Source: Chloroflexota bacterium
Lineage (GTDB): Bacteria > Chloroflexota > Chloroflexia > JAMDCE01
Direction: 5' to 3'
Length of the DNA: 6,511 nt
Assembly (NCBI GenBank): GCA_023489135.1
Contig: JAMDCE010000273.1
Location: forward strand, 1 to 6,511
Shown here one piece after another: positions 1 to 5,157 of this stretch; within the stretch, counting starts at the first letter, position 1, and each line of letters starts with the position of its first letter. A program made the position numbers and the translations under genes. A model generated the notes under the pieces. The model was not told where the DNA came from, did no database searches, and saw only the letters and a list, made by a program, of their open reading frames with translations.

Positions 1-1803
1 CAGGTGGCCCAGGTAGGCGTACAGCATGCCCACCGTCGGGACCATCCGTGCGGGAGCCTCAGATAGCTCCGCGACGAGGCTCAGCGCCCGCTGGCAGACT
101 CGCTCTGCATCTCGGAGGCGCCCGCGCAGTAGCTGGGTCCGAGCCAGGTAGGCCGAGGATAACGTGACCATGTGCAGGCTCCCGGTGGCCAGGCTGAGAT
201 CAACCGCTTGGGTGAAAGCAGCGCTTGCCGGAACCACTTCGCCGGTCAGAAGGTGGGCATCCCCCAGGTTGAACGCGGCGAGGCTCCGCATGAACGGCTC
301 ACTATGGGGCAGGTGCGAGAGGGCATGCCTGGCGTACTCGATGGTGCGCTGGGCGTCGGCCCGCTGGGTGGCGATGCTCGCGCGGGCGGCGGCGATCTGC
401 CCCTGCAGGACCTGGGAATCCGGTTGCGGCACGCCCGTAAGCGCGCCCTCGGCGCTCTGCAGGTAGGATTCGGATGCTTCCAGCTGCCCGCCCAGCGCCA
501 GGGACTGGCCCACGAGGACACACAGGCGGGGCCTGGCGTGCACCAGCGCCTCGGGCAATCGGTTTGCCAAGTTCAGCAATTCGACGATTCGGCCCTGTCC
601 AAGCAGGCGGGGCGCGTGCTCCTCGACCAGCCGCGCCGCCGCTTCGAAGTCCTGGGCCGACAGGGCGTGGCCGATCGCCTCGTCCACCAGCCCCTGCTGC
701 TCGTACCATTGGCTGGCCCGGCGGTGCAACTCCGGGACGCTGCCAGGCTCCTCCGCTTCCAGACGACCACGCAGGCACTCCGCGAACAGGTGGTGGTAGC
801 GATACCAGCGCCGCTCCTCATCCAGCGGCGTCACGAGCAAGTTGTCGCGTTCCATCTGCACCAGGACCGCTGCGCTGTCATTGCGCCCGGTTACCGCGTT
901 GCAGAGCGGACCGGCAAGCTCGCGCAGGATAGATGTCCGCAGGAGGAAGAGCCGGACTTCCTCGGGTTGGCGGCTCAAGACCTCGTCGACGAGGTAGTCC
1001 ACGATGTACCGATGGGCGCCGGTCACGGTGGCGACCAGGCTCGCCACGTCTCGGCGTCCCTGGAGGGATACGGCGATTAACTGCAGCCCGACGATCCAGC
1101 CCTCGGTGCTGGATTGGAGGGCCGCCACGTCCCCCGTGCTTAGGCCCAGGTCCATCACTCGGTTCAGGAACGTCTCAGCTTCTTCAAGAGTGAAAAGGAG
1201 TTCGGGGCCGCGGATCTCGACGAGCTGATTGCGCGCTCGCAGGCGACTGAGGGGCAACGGCGGGTCGGAGCGCGTGGTGATGGCCAGGTGCATCCGCGGG
1301 GGCAGGTTGCCGAGGAAGAAGGCGACGGCATCGTGAACCTCCGGCGCGCCGATCTCGTGATAGTCGTCCAGGACGAGGATCAGGTCGCCGGACACGCTGC
1401 CAAGGTCGTTCAGGAGCGAGGTCAACACTACGTTGGTCGGTGGGGGCTGTGGGGACCGCAGCATGGTCAGGGCAGCCGAGCCCACGCTCTCCTGCACCCC
1501 GTTTAGGGCCGCGACGACGTAGGTGACGAAGCGCACCGGGTCGTTGTCGTCCTCGTCGAGGGAAAGCCAGGCGGCTGGGATAGCCCGCGCTGCCCCAGCA
1601 AGCCACTCACCCAGCAGCGTGGTCTTGCCGAATCCAACCGGTGCTGAGATAAGGGTGAGCGCCCGGTTGAGCCCATCGTTTAGCCGCTCGGTCAGGCGTG
1701 CTCGGGACACGAGGCTGGCCCGCACCTGTGGCTGGCGAAGTTTCACGGCCAGGAGCGGGGTCTGCCCCAACGGGTTCGCGGCGGAGAGGCTAGCGTCGTT
1801 CAT
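1..1803 (-). CDS. MalT-like LuxR-family ATPase transcriptional regulator (C-terminus off window)
   Basis: The reading frame is open from an ATG at 1803 to base 1, giving 601 residues without a stop. It opens with the typical MalT/LAL-type start (TPLLAVKLRQPQVRASLVSRARL), followed by a Walker A motif APVGFGKT at residues 54-61, a Walker B motif ILVLDDYH at 142-149, TTRSDPPLPLSRLRARN at about 176-192 and the family signature WYRYHHLFAECLRGRL at about 333-348. From about residue 360 onward it is helical and TPR-like. Proteins of this family are usually about 850-920 residues and end in a LuxR helix-turn-helix, so roughly 300 residues including the DNA-binding domain should lie left of the window. 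In MalT-like proteins ATP binding and an effector drive oligomerisation and transcription activation; the effector and targets here are unknown. The start is supported by a promoter immediately upstream that would give a leaderless mRNA. The gene lies 60 bp after the DUF1003 gene on the same strand. Confidence 0.93.
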   Translation of the reverse strand, partial: MNDASLSAANPLGQTPLLAVKLRQPQVRASLVSRARLTERLNDGLNRALTLISAPVGFGKTTLLGEWLAGAARAIPAAWLSLDEDDNDPVRFVTYVVAALNGVQESVGSAALTMLRSPQPPPTNVVLTSLLNDLGSVSGDLILVLDDYHEIGAPEVHDAVAFFLGNLPPRMHLAITTRSDPPLPLSRLRARNQLVEIRGPELLFTLEEAETFLNRVMDLGLSTGDVAALQSSTEGWIVGLQLIAVSLQGRRDVASLVATVTGAHRYIVDYLVDEVLSRQPEEVRLFLLRTSILRELAGPLCNAVTGRNDSAAVLVQMERDNLLVTPLDEERRWYRYHHLFAECLRGRLEAEEPGSVPELHRRASQWYEQQGLVDEAIGHALSAQDFEAAARLVEEHAPRLLGQGRIVELLNLANRLPEALVHARPRLCVLVGQSLALGGQLEASESYLQSAEGALTGVPQPDSQVLQGQIAAARASIATQRADAQRTIEYARHALSHLPHSEPFMRSLAAFNLGDAHLLTGEVVPASAAFTQAVDLSLATGSLHMVTLSSAYLARTQLLRGRLRDAERVCQRALSLVAELSEAPARMVPTVGMLYAYLGHL

Positions 1804-1809
1804 GCCGCC

Positions 1810-1837
1810 ATTATACCCTTAACGTTACCTTTGTTGA
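1810..1837 (-). promoter_or_regulatory. Promoter of the LuxR-type regulator, likely leaderless
   Basis: On the minus strand a perfect TATAAT occupies 1815-1810, with a 4/6 match to the -35 box (TCAACA, 1837-1832) 16 bp upstream. Only six bases (GGCGGC) separate the -10 box from the ATG at 1803, so transcription should begin at or next to the A of the start codon. No Shine-Dalgarno sequence is correctly placed: the only purine run, AAGGG, ends 12 bases before the ATG and overlaps the promoter. The spacer holds an 8-bp palindrome, TAACGTTA (1820-1827), a possible operator. Confidence 0.6.
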
Positions 1838-1863
1838 AGATATTGCGGCAGCGCCGTCACAAG

Positions 1864-2382
1864 CTAGGACGTAGTCTCGCCAACAATGGGCCTTTCCATC
1901 TCCTCTTCTTGGAGACGCGCCGCCAGCTGACGTAGAATCTTCAACTGCTCATCGTTCACGTCGTAAAGATGGCCCCAAGCTCGGTGATCAGCCTCGTCCT
2001 TAATTCGGTCACGCAAGGTAGCTCGGTTGCTGGCAGTCAGCATGGTTGGGACGAATAGCGACTGCATGATGCCACCCAGCGCGAAGAACAAGAAGGCATA
2101 AGGGAAGGGATCAAATCCCTTGTTGCCGAGGACGGAAGTCTGCCAGTAGGCCCAGACGCCCATCACCAGGCAGAGAAAGTAGAAGAAGCCCATCGTGCCT
2201 GCAAGGCCGACGATGTGGTCGGCGAGCCAGCCGTTAAAGCGGCCAACCACTGCTCGCTCTCGCCTAAGATCCTCCAGAACCTGCTGGGGATGGACCAAAG
2301 GGGAAACCCCTTTGTGTAGGCGGTTCACGGTATGCCGAATCTCGCTCGGCTTGCGATAGGGATTAGAGTGAATCGAGGACAT
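1864..2382 (-). CDS. DUF1003-family membrane protein
   Basis: A 172-residue protein of unknown biochemical function. Residues 1-45 are polar, two hydrophobic helices follow at about 57-80 and 93-115, and a charged C-terminal tail (about 118-166) is probably a cytoplasmic helix. The family match rests on the stretch around the second helix: FDPFPYAFLF at 90-99, then VPTMLTASNR and the RDR at 124-126, which resembles the FDPYPF...ILMSQNRQA..DR pattern of DUF1003 proteins. The second helix is more divergent than usual. The frame is open further upstream to an ATG at 2454, but the ATG at 2382 is preferred because GGAGG lies 5 nt before it and the extra 24 residues would be coded through that site. 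It sits between the SPW-repeat gene and the LuxR-type regulator, all on the minus strand. Confidence 0.8.
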   Translation of the reverse strand: MSSIHSNPYRKPSEIRHTVNRLHKGVSPLVHPQQVLEDLRRERAVVGRFNGWLADHIVGLAGTMGFFYFLCLVMGVWAYWQTSVLGNKGFDPFPYAFLFFALGGIMQSLFVPTMLTASNRATLRDRIKDEADHRAWGHLYDVNDEQLKILRQLAARLQEEEMERPIVGETTS

Positions 2383-2385
2383 CGC

Positions 2386-2394
2386 ACCCTCCTC
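2386..2394 (-). promoter_or_regulatory. Ribosome binding site that fixes the DUF1003 start
   Basis: The minus strand reads GAGGAGGGT here, with GGAGG ending 5 nt before the ATG at 2382. This strong site sets the start and argues against the longer frame beginning at 2454. Confidence 0.8.
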
Positions 2395-2474
2395 TTGGTT
2401 TGTCCTGATCAGCCTGGAGCAACAGAAGTGCCGGTTCCTAAGTAATTCGCCCACACGGGGCGCGGGTCGTGGTT

Positions 2475-2503
2475 ATCCTACTCGACTTTCACCTTTTTAA
2501 CAA
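2475..2503 (-). promoter_or_regulatory. Possible promoter of the DUF1003 gene
   Basis: On the minus strand TTGTTA (2503-2498, 4/6 match to TTGACA) is separated by exactly 17 bp from TAGGAT (2480-2475, 4/6 match to TATAAT). This would give a leader of about 85 nt. A short inverted repeat, TTCAC (2488-2492) and GTGAA (2504-2508), surrounds the -35 box and could be an operator, although five-base arms arise easily by chance. Confidence 0.35.
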
Positions 2504-2536
2504 GTGAATGGCACCCATGTCTTCCGTCGAGATCAC

Positions 2537-2896
2537 TCAGCGAGAGTCCCCCGTCTGAGGCCGTGAGGATCGAGCACTCCACGCACCGACTACGATGATG
2601 ATGATGCCGAGTATTATGTTGTTCCATAGCGCAGGCTTTTCACCTACGTAACCAAGTACGAAAGGCGACATAATCTCCCAGATCCCGAGTACGGCCATTG
2701 CCCAACCGGCCCATTCTGCCTTAACACAGGTGAACAGTATGTAGGCTGCGACAAGGATCAGAAGAATGCCAACCGCGAGGTTATTCCAGACGGCGGGAGC
2801 GACGCCCGTATATTGGAGGATGAAAGGAGAGATAATCAGCCAGATGCCAGCGACAAGATTGACCCAGTTGATGTTGGGGAAGCTGACTCTTTCCAT
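2537..2896 (-). CDS. SPW-repeat integral membrane protein
   Basis: A 119-residue, strongly hydrophobic protein made of two tandem copies of one unit. Copy one (residues 11-52) carries W11, GIW 17-19, SPF 23-25 and APAVWNN 33-39 before a long hydrophobic helix; copy two (65-106) repeats this as W65, GIW 71-73, SPF 77-79 and KPALWNN 87-93. The period is 54 residues. This is the layout of the SPW repeat family, here with SPF in place of SPW in both copies. Four membrane helices are expected, at about 11-28, 37-57, 65-83 and 91-108. Molecular function is not known for the family. A full AAGGAGGT lies upstream, though at a long spacing of 11 nt. The polar tail ends in RPQTGDSR. No clear promoter is visible in the divergent spacer. 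Confidence 0.85.
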   Translation of the reverse strand: MERVSFPNINWVNLVAGIWLIISPFILQYTGVAPAVWNNLAVGILLILVAAYILFTCVKAEWAGWAMAVLGIWEIMSPFVLGYVGEKPALWNNIILGIIIIVVGAWSARSSRPQTGDSR

Positions 2897-2907
2897 TGCC
2901 TAGTGTT

Positions 2908-2915
2908 ACCTCCTT
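2908..2915 (-). promoter_or_regulatory. Ribosome binding site of the SPW-repeat gene
   Basis: The minus strand carries a complete AAGGAGGT, the ideal anti-16S match, but 11 nt before the ATG at 2896, which is longer than the usual 5-9 nt. No closer start codon exists in this frame, so the site supports the start while predicting less than optimal initiation. Confidence 0.7.
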
Positions 2916-3053
2916 GCCAGACCAAAAAATCAAACGACTCTTGCCAGGAGCTACTGGCCCTGGGAGTGAAAACGATCCAACAAGTGATACTCTGCACCAT
3001 GCGTGCCATGTGCGAGCTAGGCCAAGTGGCACAGTTAGTGCGGTGTAAGTATA

Positions 3054-3074
3054 TAGCCTGACTGACTCAGGCTA
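3054..3074. repeat. Perfect 8-bp inverted repeat in the divergent spacer
   Basis: TAGCCTGA (3054-3061) and TCAGGCTA (3067-3074) are perfect inverted copies around the five-base centre CTGAC. No T-run follows on either strand, so it is unlikely to be an intrinsic terminator. It lies in the 222-bp spacer (2897-3118) between two oppositely oriented small membrane-protein genes, 45 bp before the plus-strand start. An operator or a leader hairpin fits this position. I saw no other gene in the spacer. Confidence 0.6.
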
Positions 3075-3118
3075 GAACACTCGAAGTAATCCGTGTCGAC
3101 ATTCTTAGGAGGTTATCT

Positions 3119-3271
3119 ATGTCGCTCGTCACAATCTTAGTGGTCGTGGCACTTATACTGACTCTTCTTGATCTATTCCCGGTAATTCCCGCGAACATTC
3201 CCTTTCTGCCGATAGCCGTGCTCCTGCTGGCCATCGCTCTTCTGACCATGACTAGCGGGCTTAAGATTTAG
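3119..3271 (+). CDS. Small two-helix membrane protein (50 residues)
   Basis: The ATG at 3119 is preceded by AGGAGGT (3107-3113) with a 5-nt gap, the best ribosome binding site in the window, and the frame ends at TAG 3269-3271. The product has no acidic residue except D18, and K49 is its only basic residue. Two hydrophobic helices, at about 3-17 and 29-44, are joined by the short proline-containing turn FPVIPANIPF (20-29). This hairpin shape resembles several families of tiny bacterial membrane proteins such as DUF3309, but I cannot assign it firmly. It is divergent from the SPW-repeat gene and shares its upstream spacer, so joint regulation is possible. Function is unknown; a membrane-stress or regulatory micropeptide is only a guess. 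Confidence 0.75.
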   Translation: MSLVTILVVVALILTLLDLFPVIPANIPFLPIAVLLLAIALLTMTSGLKI

Positions 3272-3330
3272 CCGATCGGATTCCGTGTCTCCGACATTCG
3301 CCACCCGCAGAGCGCAGGATTAGCACCACT

Positions 3331-3534
3331 CTACTGAGTGCCGGTCTGGTACTCCCGCAACAGGGCCTCGACTGGAGCAGGATCGCTGCCCTCGACGTTC
3401 CAGCTCCCGTCGTCGAGCAGACTTATGATCTGGCCGGACGCCAGCCGAAACCCTGTGCCATCTGGCAGACGCTGCTCGTCGGAGATCTCGTAACCGTTGT
3501 CGTCAAGCAACTCCGTCAGTTCTTCCCGCGTCAT
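3331..3534 (-). CDS. Small acidic protein of unknown function
   Basis: A 67-residue protein I do not recognise. It starts at the ATG at 3534 with GGAGGG (3549-3544) 9 nt upstream. It has 15 acidic and only 4 basic residues, no lysine, no cysteine and no hydrophobic helix, so it should be a soluble cytoplasmic protein. The likely layout is an N-terminal helix (3-13), a central beta hairpin around FRLASGQIISLLDDGSWNV (29-47) and a C-terminal helix (52-62). LLDD occurs twice, at 9-12 and 39-42. It lies 179 bp downstream of the histidine kinase on the same strand, and its end faces the 50-residue gene with 59 bp between stops. The kinase and this gene may be co-transcribed, but a possible separate promoter lies between them. 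Confidence 0.65.
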   Translation of the reverse strand: MTREELTELLDDNGYEISDEQRLPDGTGFRLASGQIISLLDDGSWNVEGSDPAPVEALLREYQTGTQ

Positions 3535-3606
3535 CGTTTGCCACCCTCCGCAGCCTGAAATCCCTCGTTCTCGGAGATCGAGAGATTTGGCATCGACGCT
3601 TGCTGT

Positions 3607-3687
3607 TCAACATCGCTCAGGTCGAGCATCGTGCAATTATTATGCCATACGTTCAACAAGGCCCCGCGCTTCAACGAGCGATGTTGA
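3607..3687. repeat. 12-bp inverted repeat with repeated TTCAAC motifs
   Basis: TCAACATCGCTC (3607-3618) and GAGCGATGTTGA (3676-3687) are perfect inverted copies 57 bp apart. TTCAAC occurs at 3606-3611, 3652-3657 and 3670-3675, and GTTGA appears in the opposite sense at 3683-3687. The element lies wholly in the non-coding gap between the kinase stop (3714) and the 67-residue gene. No target-site duplication flanks it and the interior holds no gene, so paired protein-binding sites are more plausible than a mobile element. Confidence 0.55.
3639..3647 (-). promoter_or_regulatory. Possible extended -10 promoter of the 67-residue gene
   Basis: The minus strand reads TGG-CATAAT (3647-3639): an extended -10 TGN followed by a 5/6 match to TATAAT. 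No -35 box stands at the right distance, as expected for extended -10 promoters. Transcription would begin near 3632, leaving a leader of about 98 nt. The two arms of the 12-bp inverted repeat lie on either side of this site. Confidence 0.35.
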
Positions 3688-3713
3688 GGAATCGGTGAGC
3701 TCCAGGCTCAGGA

Positions 3714-4940
3714 TCACGCGAGTGGCAGGGTAAAGTAGAAAGCGCTTCCCTTACCCAACTCACTCTCGACCCAAATTCGTCCGCCTTGGGCCTCGACCAG
3801 CATCTTGGTGATATATAGCCCCAGACCCAGCCCCCCAGCCCTTCGACCTGCCTTGGGTTGATAGAATCGCACGAAGATATGCGGGAGATCCTCCGGGGCT
3901 ATCCCCAGGCCACGATCGGTCACCGAGACCGTCACTTTCTGATTTGTCTTCTCCGCTCTGATTAAAACTTCAGTTTCGGGCGCAGAGTATTTCAGCGCGT
4001 TGCTGATCAAGTTCACCATAATACGTTCCAGACGGTCCGGATCAGCCGACACTTGCGGTAAGTCTTCCGGTATATACACCTTTATGCGCCCGACGTCCAT
4101 CGACTCCCTGGCTCGATCCAGTAGATTGGATACAAAGGCTTTCAAGTCCACCGGCCGCTTCTCGATGTGCAACTGGCCGGATTCCAGGCGCAAGGAGTCG
4201 ACCAGGTCCTCAATCATCGCGTTCATTCGCCTGGCGCTGGTTATCACCGCATCGGTACTTTCGCGCACAATATCCGCCCGCTCGGCATTTCGCTGGGCCA
4301 ACTGAGCCTGGCCCAAGATGATCCCTAAAGGGTTCCTCAAGTCGTGAGAGACGGTACGGATGATATCTTGAAGCCATCCCTGCAGATTCTGCTGTTTGGT
4401 AATGTCGGTGAAAATGGATACGGCTCCTAATAGGGTGCCGTCGGAAGCCCGAATTGGCGCGGCACTAATGGAAACCCATACGGTTCTGTCAGGAGACGGA
4501 TGAATAGCAGCTATGACGCCAGATACCTTCTCGCCGCGCAGAGCACGCAGAGTCGGGTCCTCCGCTGTCGGAAACGGCTTGCCATCGCGCTTCTCAGGAC
4601 GAAGCAAGGCCGATCGCTCTATCAGCGGGCGCTCGAAGTCTTTCGGTAGGTAGCCCAGCATTCTCTTGATGGCAGGATTTGCTCTGGTTATCTCTCCCGA
4701 CGGATTGTAGATAAGAACCCCATCTTCAATCGAGGTAATGGTGGCATCCAGTTCTGCTGCCCAGCGCTGCTCCTCGGCCATCAGCAACTTGTGCTCTTCT
4801 TCCACCCCCCTGCGCTCGGTAATGTCACGCGTTACCTCTGCAAAGCCGCGCAGGTTTCCCGCCTCATCTCGGAGGGAAGTGATGACAGCGTCAGCCCAGA
4901 AGCGTGAGCCATCTTTTCGCACGCGCCAGATGATGAGCAT
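3714..4940 (-). CDS. PAS-domain sensor histidine kinase, N-terminally truncated
   Basis: From an ATG at 4940 the product is 408 residues. It begins with the back half of a PAS domain plus its PAC motif ([18 protein letters not shown] to [12 protein letters not shown], about 6-44), then a short linker, a second PAS domain (about 60-182, ending in [10 protein letters not shown]), a dimerisation domain with the H box [10 protein letters not shown] (predicted phospho-His 199), and a complete ATPase domain: N box [10 protein letters not shown] (310-319), G1 [10 protein letters not shown] (342-351), F box FVRFYQ (356-361) and G2 GLGLGL (370-375). All kinase motifs are intact, so autophosphorylation remains possible. 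No transmembrane segment is present. No response regulator is adjacent. The frame stays open to 5276, but the upstream part has no PAS similarity and runs antisense through the start of ftsH. The ATG at 4940 has no good ribosome binding site; ATG 4781 is an alternative. It may be a shortened kinase or a 5'-deleted pseudogene. Confidence 0.8.
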   Translation of the reverse strand: MLIIWRVRKDGSRFWADAVITSLRDEAGNLRGFAEVTRDITERRGVEEEHKLLMAEEQRWAAELDATITSIEDGVLIYNPSGEITRANPAIKRMLGYLPKDFERPLIERSALLRPEKRDGKPFPTAEDPTLRALRGEKVSGVIAAIHPSPDRTVWVSISAAPIRASDGTLLGAVSIFTDITKQQNLQGWLQDIIRTVSHDLRNPLGIILGQAQLAQRNAERADIVRESTDAVITSARRMNAMIEDLVDSLRLESGQLHIEKRPVDLKAFVSNLLDRARESMDVGRIKVYIPEDLPQVSADPDRLERIMVNLISNALKYSAPETEVLIRAEKTNQKVTVSVTDRGLGIAPEDLPHIFVRFYQPKAGRRAGGLGLGLYITKMLVEAQGGRIWVESELGKGSAFYFTLPLA

Positions 4941-5094
4941 CGAATCCGCGATATTGGCTTGGCACGACCTGTGAATTAGCAGTCGCGGAAATATCTTCGG
5001 AATTCCCCCAGTGGAGCCTTGGCCCTTGAAATGATCGGCGCCGCCCGCATTGCCGAGGCGGTGGAGTGTAGGCCGCGCGGGAGAGGGGGAGAGA

Positions 5095-5103
5095 TGGTAT
5101 AAT
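5095..5103 (+). promoter_or_regulatory. ftsH promoter, extended -10 type
   Basis: TGG-TATAAT at 5095-5103 combines a perfect -10 box with the extended TGN element. The position for a -35 box holds GC-rich sequence and then a purine run (about 5080-5094), with no TTGACA-like match. Transcription should begin near 5110, giving a leader of about 48 nt before the GTG at 5158. Confidence 0.65.
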
Positions 5104-5135
5104 CGAAGCATCAGAAGTGCTTCGCCTGAGCGAAG
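5104..5135 (+). repeat. Overlapping inverted repeats at the ftsH transcription start
   Basis: CGAAGCA (5104-5110) pairs perfectly with TGCTTCG (5118-5124), and CTTCGC (5120-5125) pairs perfectly with GCGAAG (5130-5135) across the tetraloop CTGA. The two structures share bases 5120-5124 and exclude each other. If transcription starts near 5110, only the second hairpin fits wholly in the mRNA, 6 nt before the TGAGGAG ribosome binding region, while the first repeat would overlap the promoter as a possible operator. Confidence 0.5.
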
Positions 5136-5157
5136 GATATTGAGGAGAAACTGACGA

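Noticed and set aside
172..1080. A 302-codon open frame on the plus strand.
   Set aside because: It runs antisense to a clearly homologous MalT/LuxR-type protein; GC-rich coding DNA often leaves the opposite strand open, and its product shows no recognisable domain.
2383..2454. A 24-codon upstream extension of the DUF1003 gene.
   Set aside because: It would be coded through a strong ribosome binding site placed for the ATG at 2382, and it has no match to the family.
2813..3061. An 82-codon plus-strand frame overlapping the SPW-repeat gene.
   Set aside because: Its first third is antisense to the conserved SPW repeats, and its remainder covers the divergent spacer with no protein-like pattern.
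3067..3249. A 60-codon minus-strand frame across the small plus-strand gene.
   Set aside because: It is antisense to the 50-residue gene with the strong AGGAGGT site and has no ribosome binding site or family resemblance of its own.
3336..3354. Hairpin GAGTGCC-GGTCT-GGTACTC as a terminator for the 50-residue gene.
   Set aside because: The stem needs a G-U pair, no T-run follows, and it lies inside the coding end of the opposing 67-residue gene.
3607..3687. The inverted-repeat unit as a miniature transposable element.
   Set aside because: There is no flanking target duplication and only one copy is visible in the window, so a mobile origin is not supported here.
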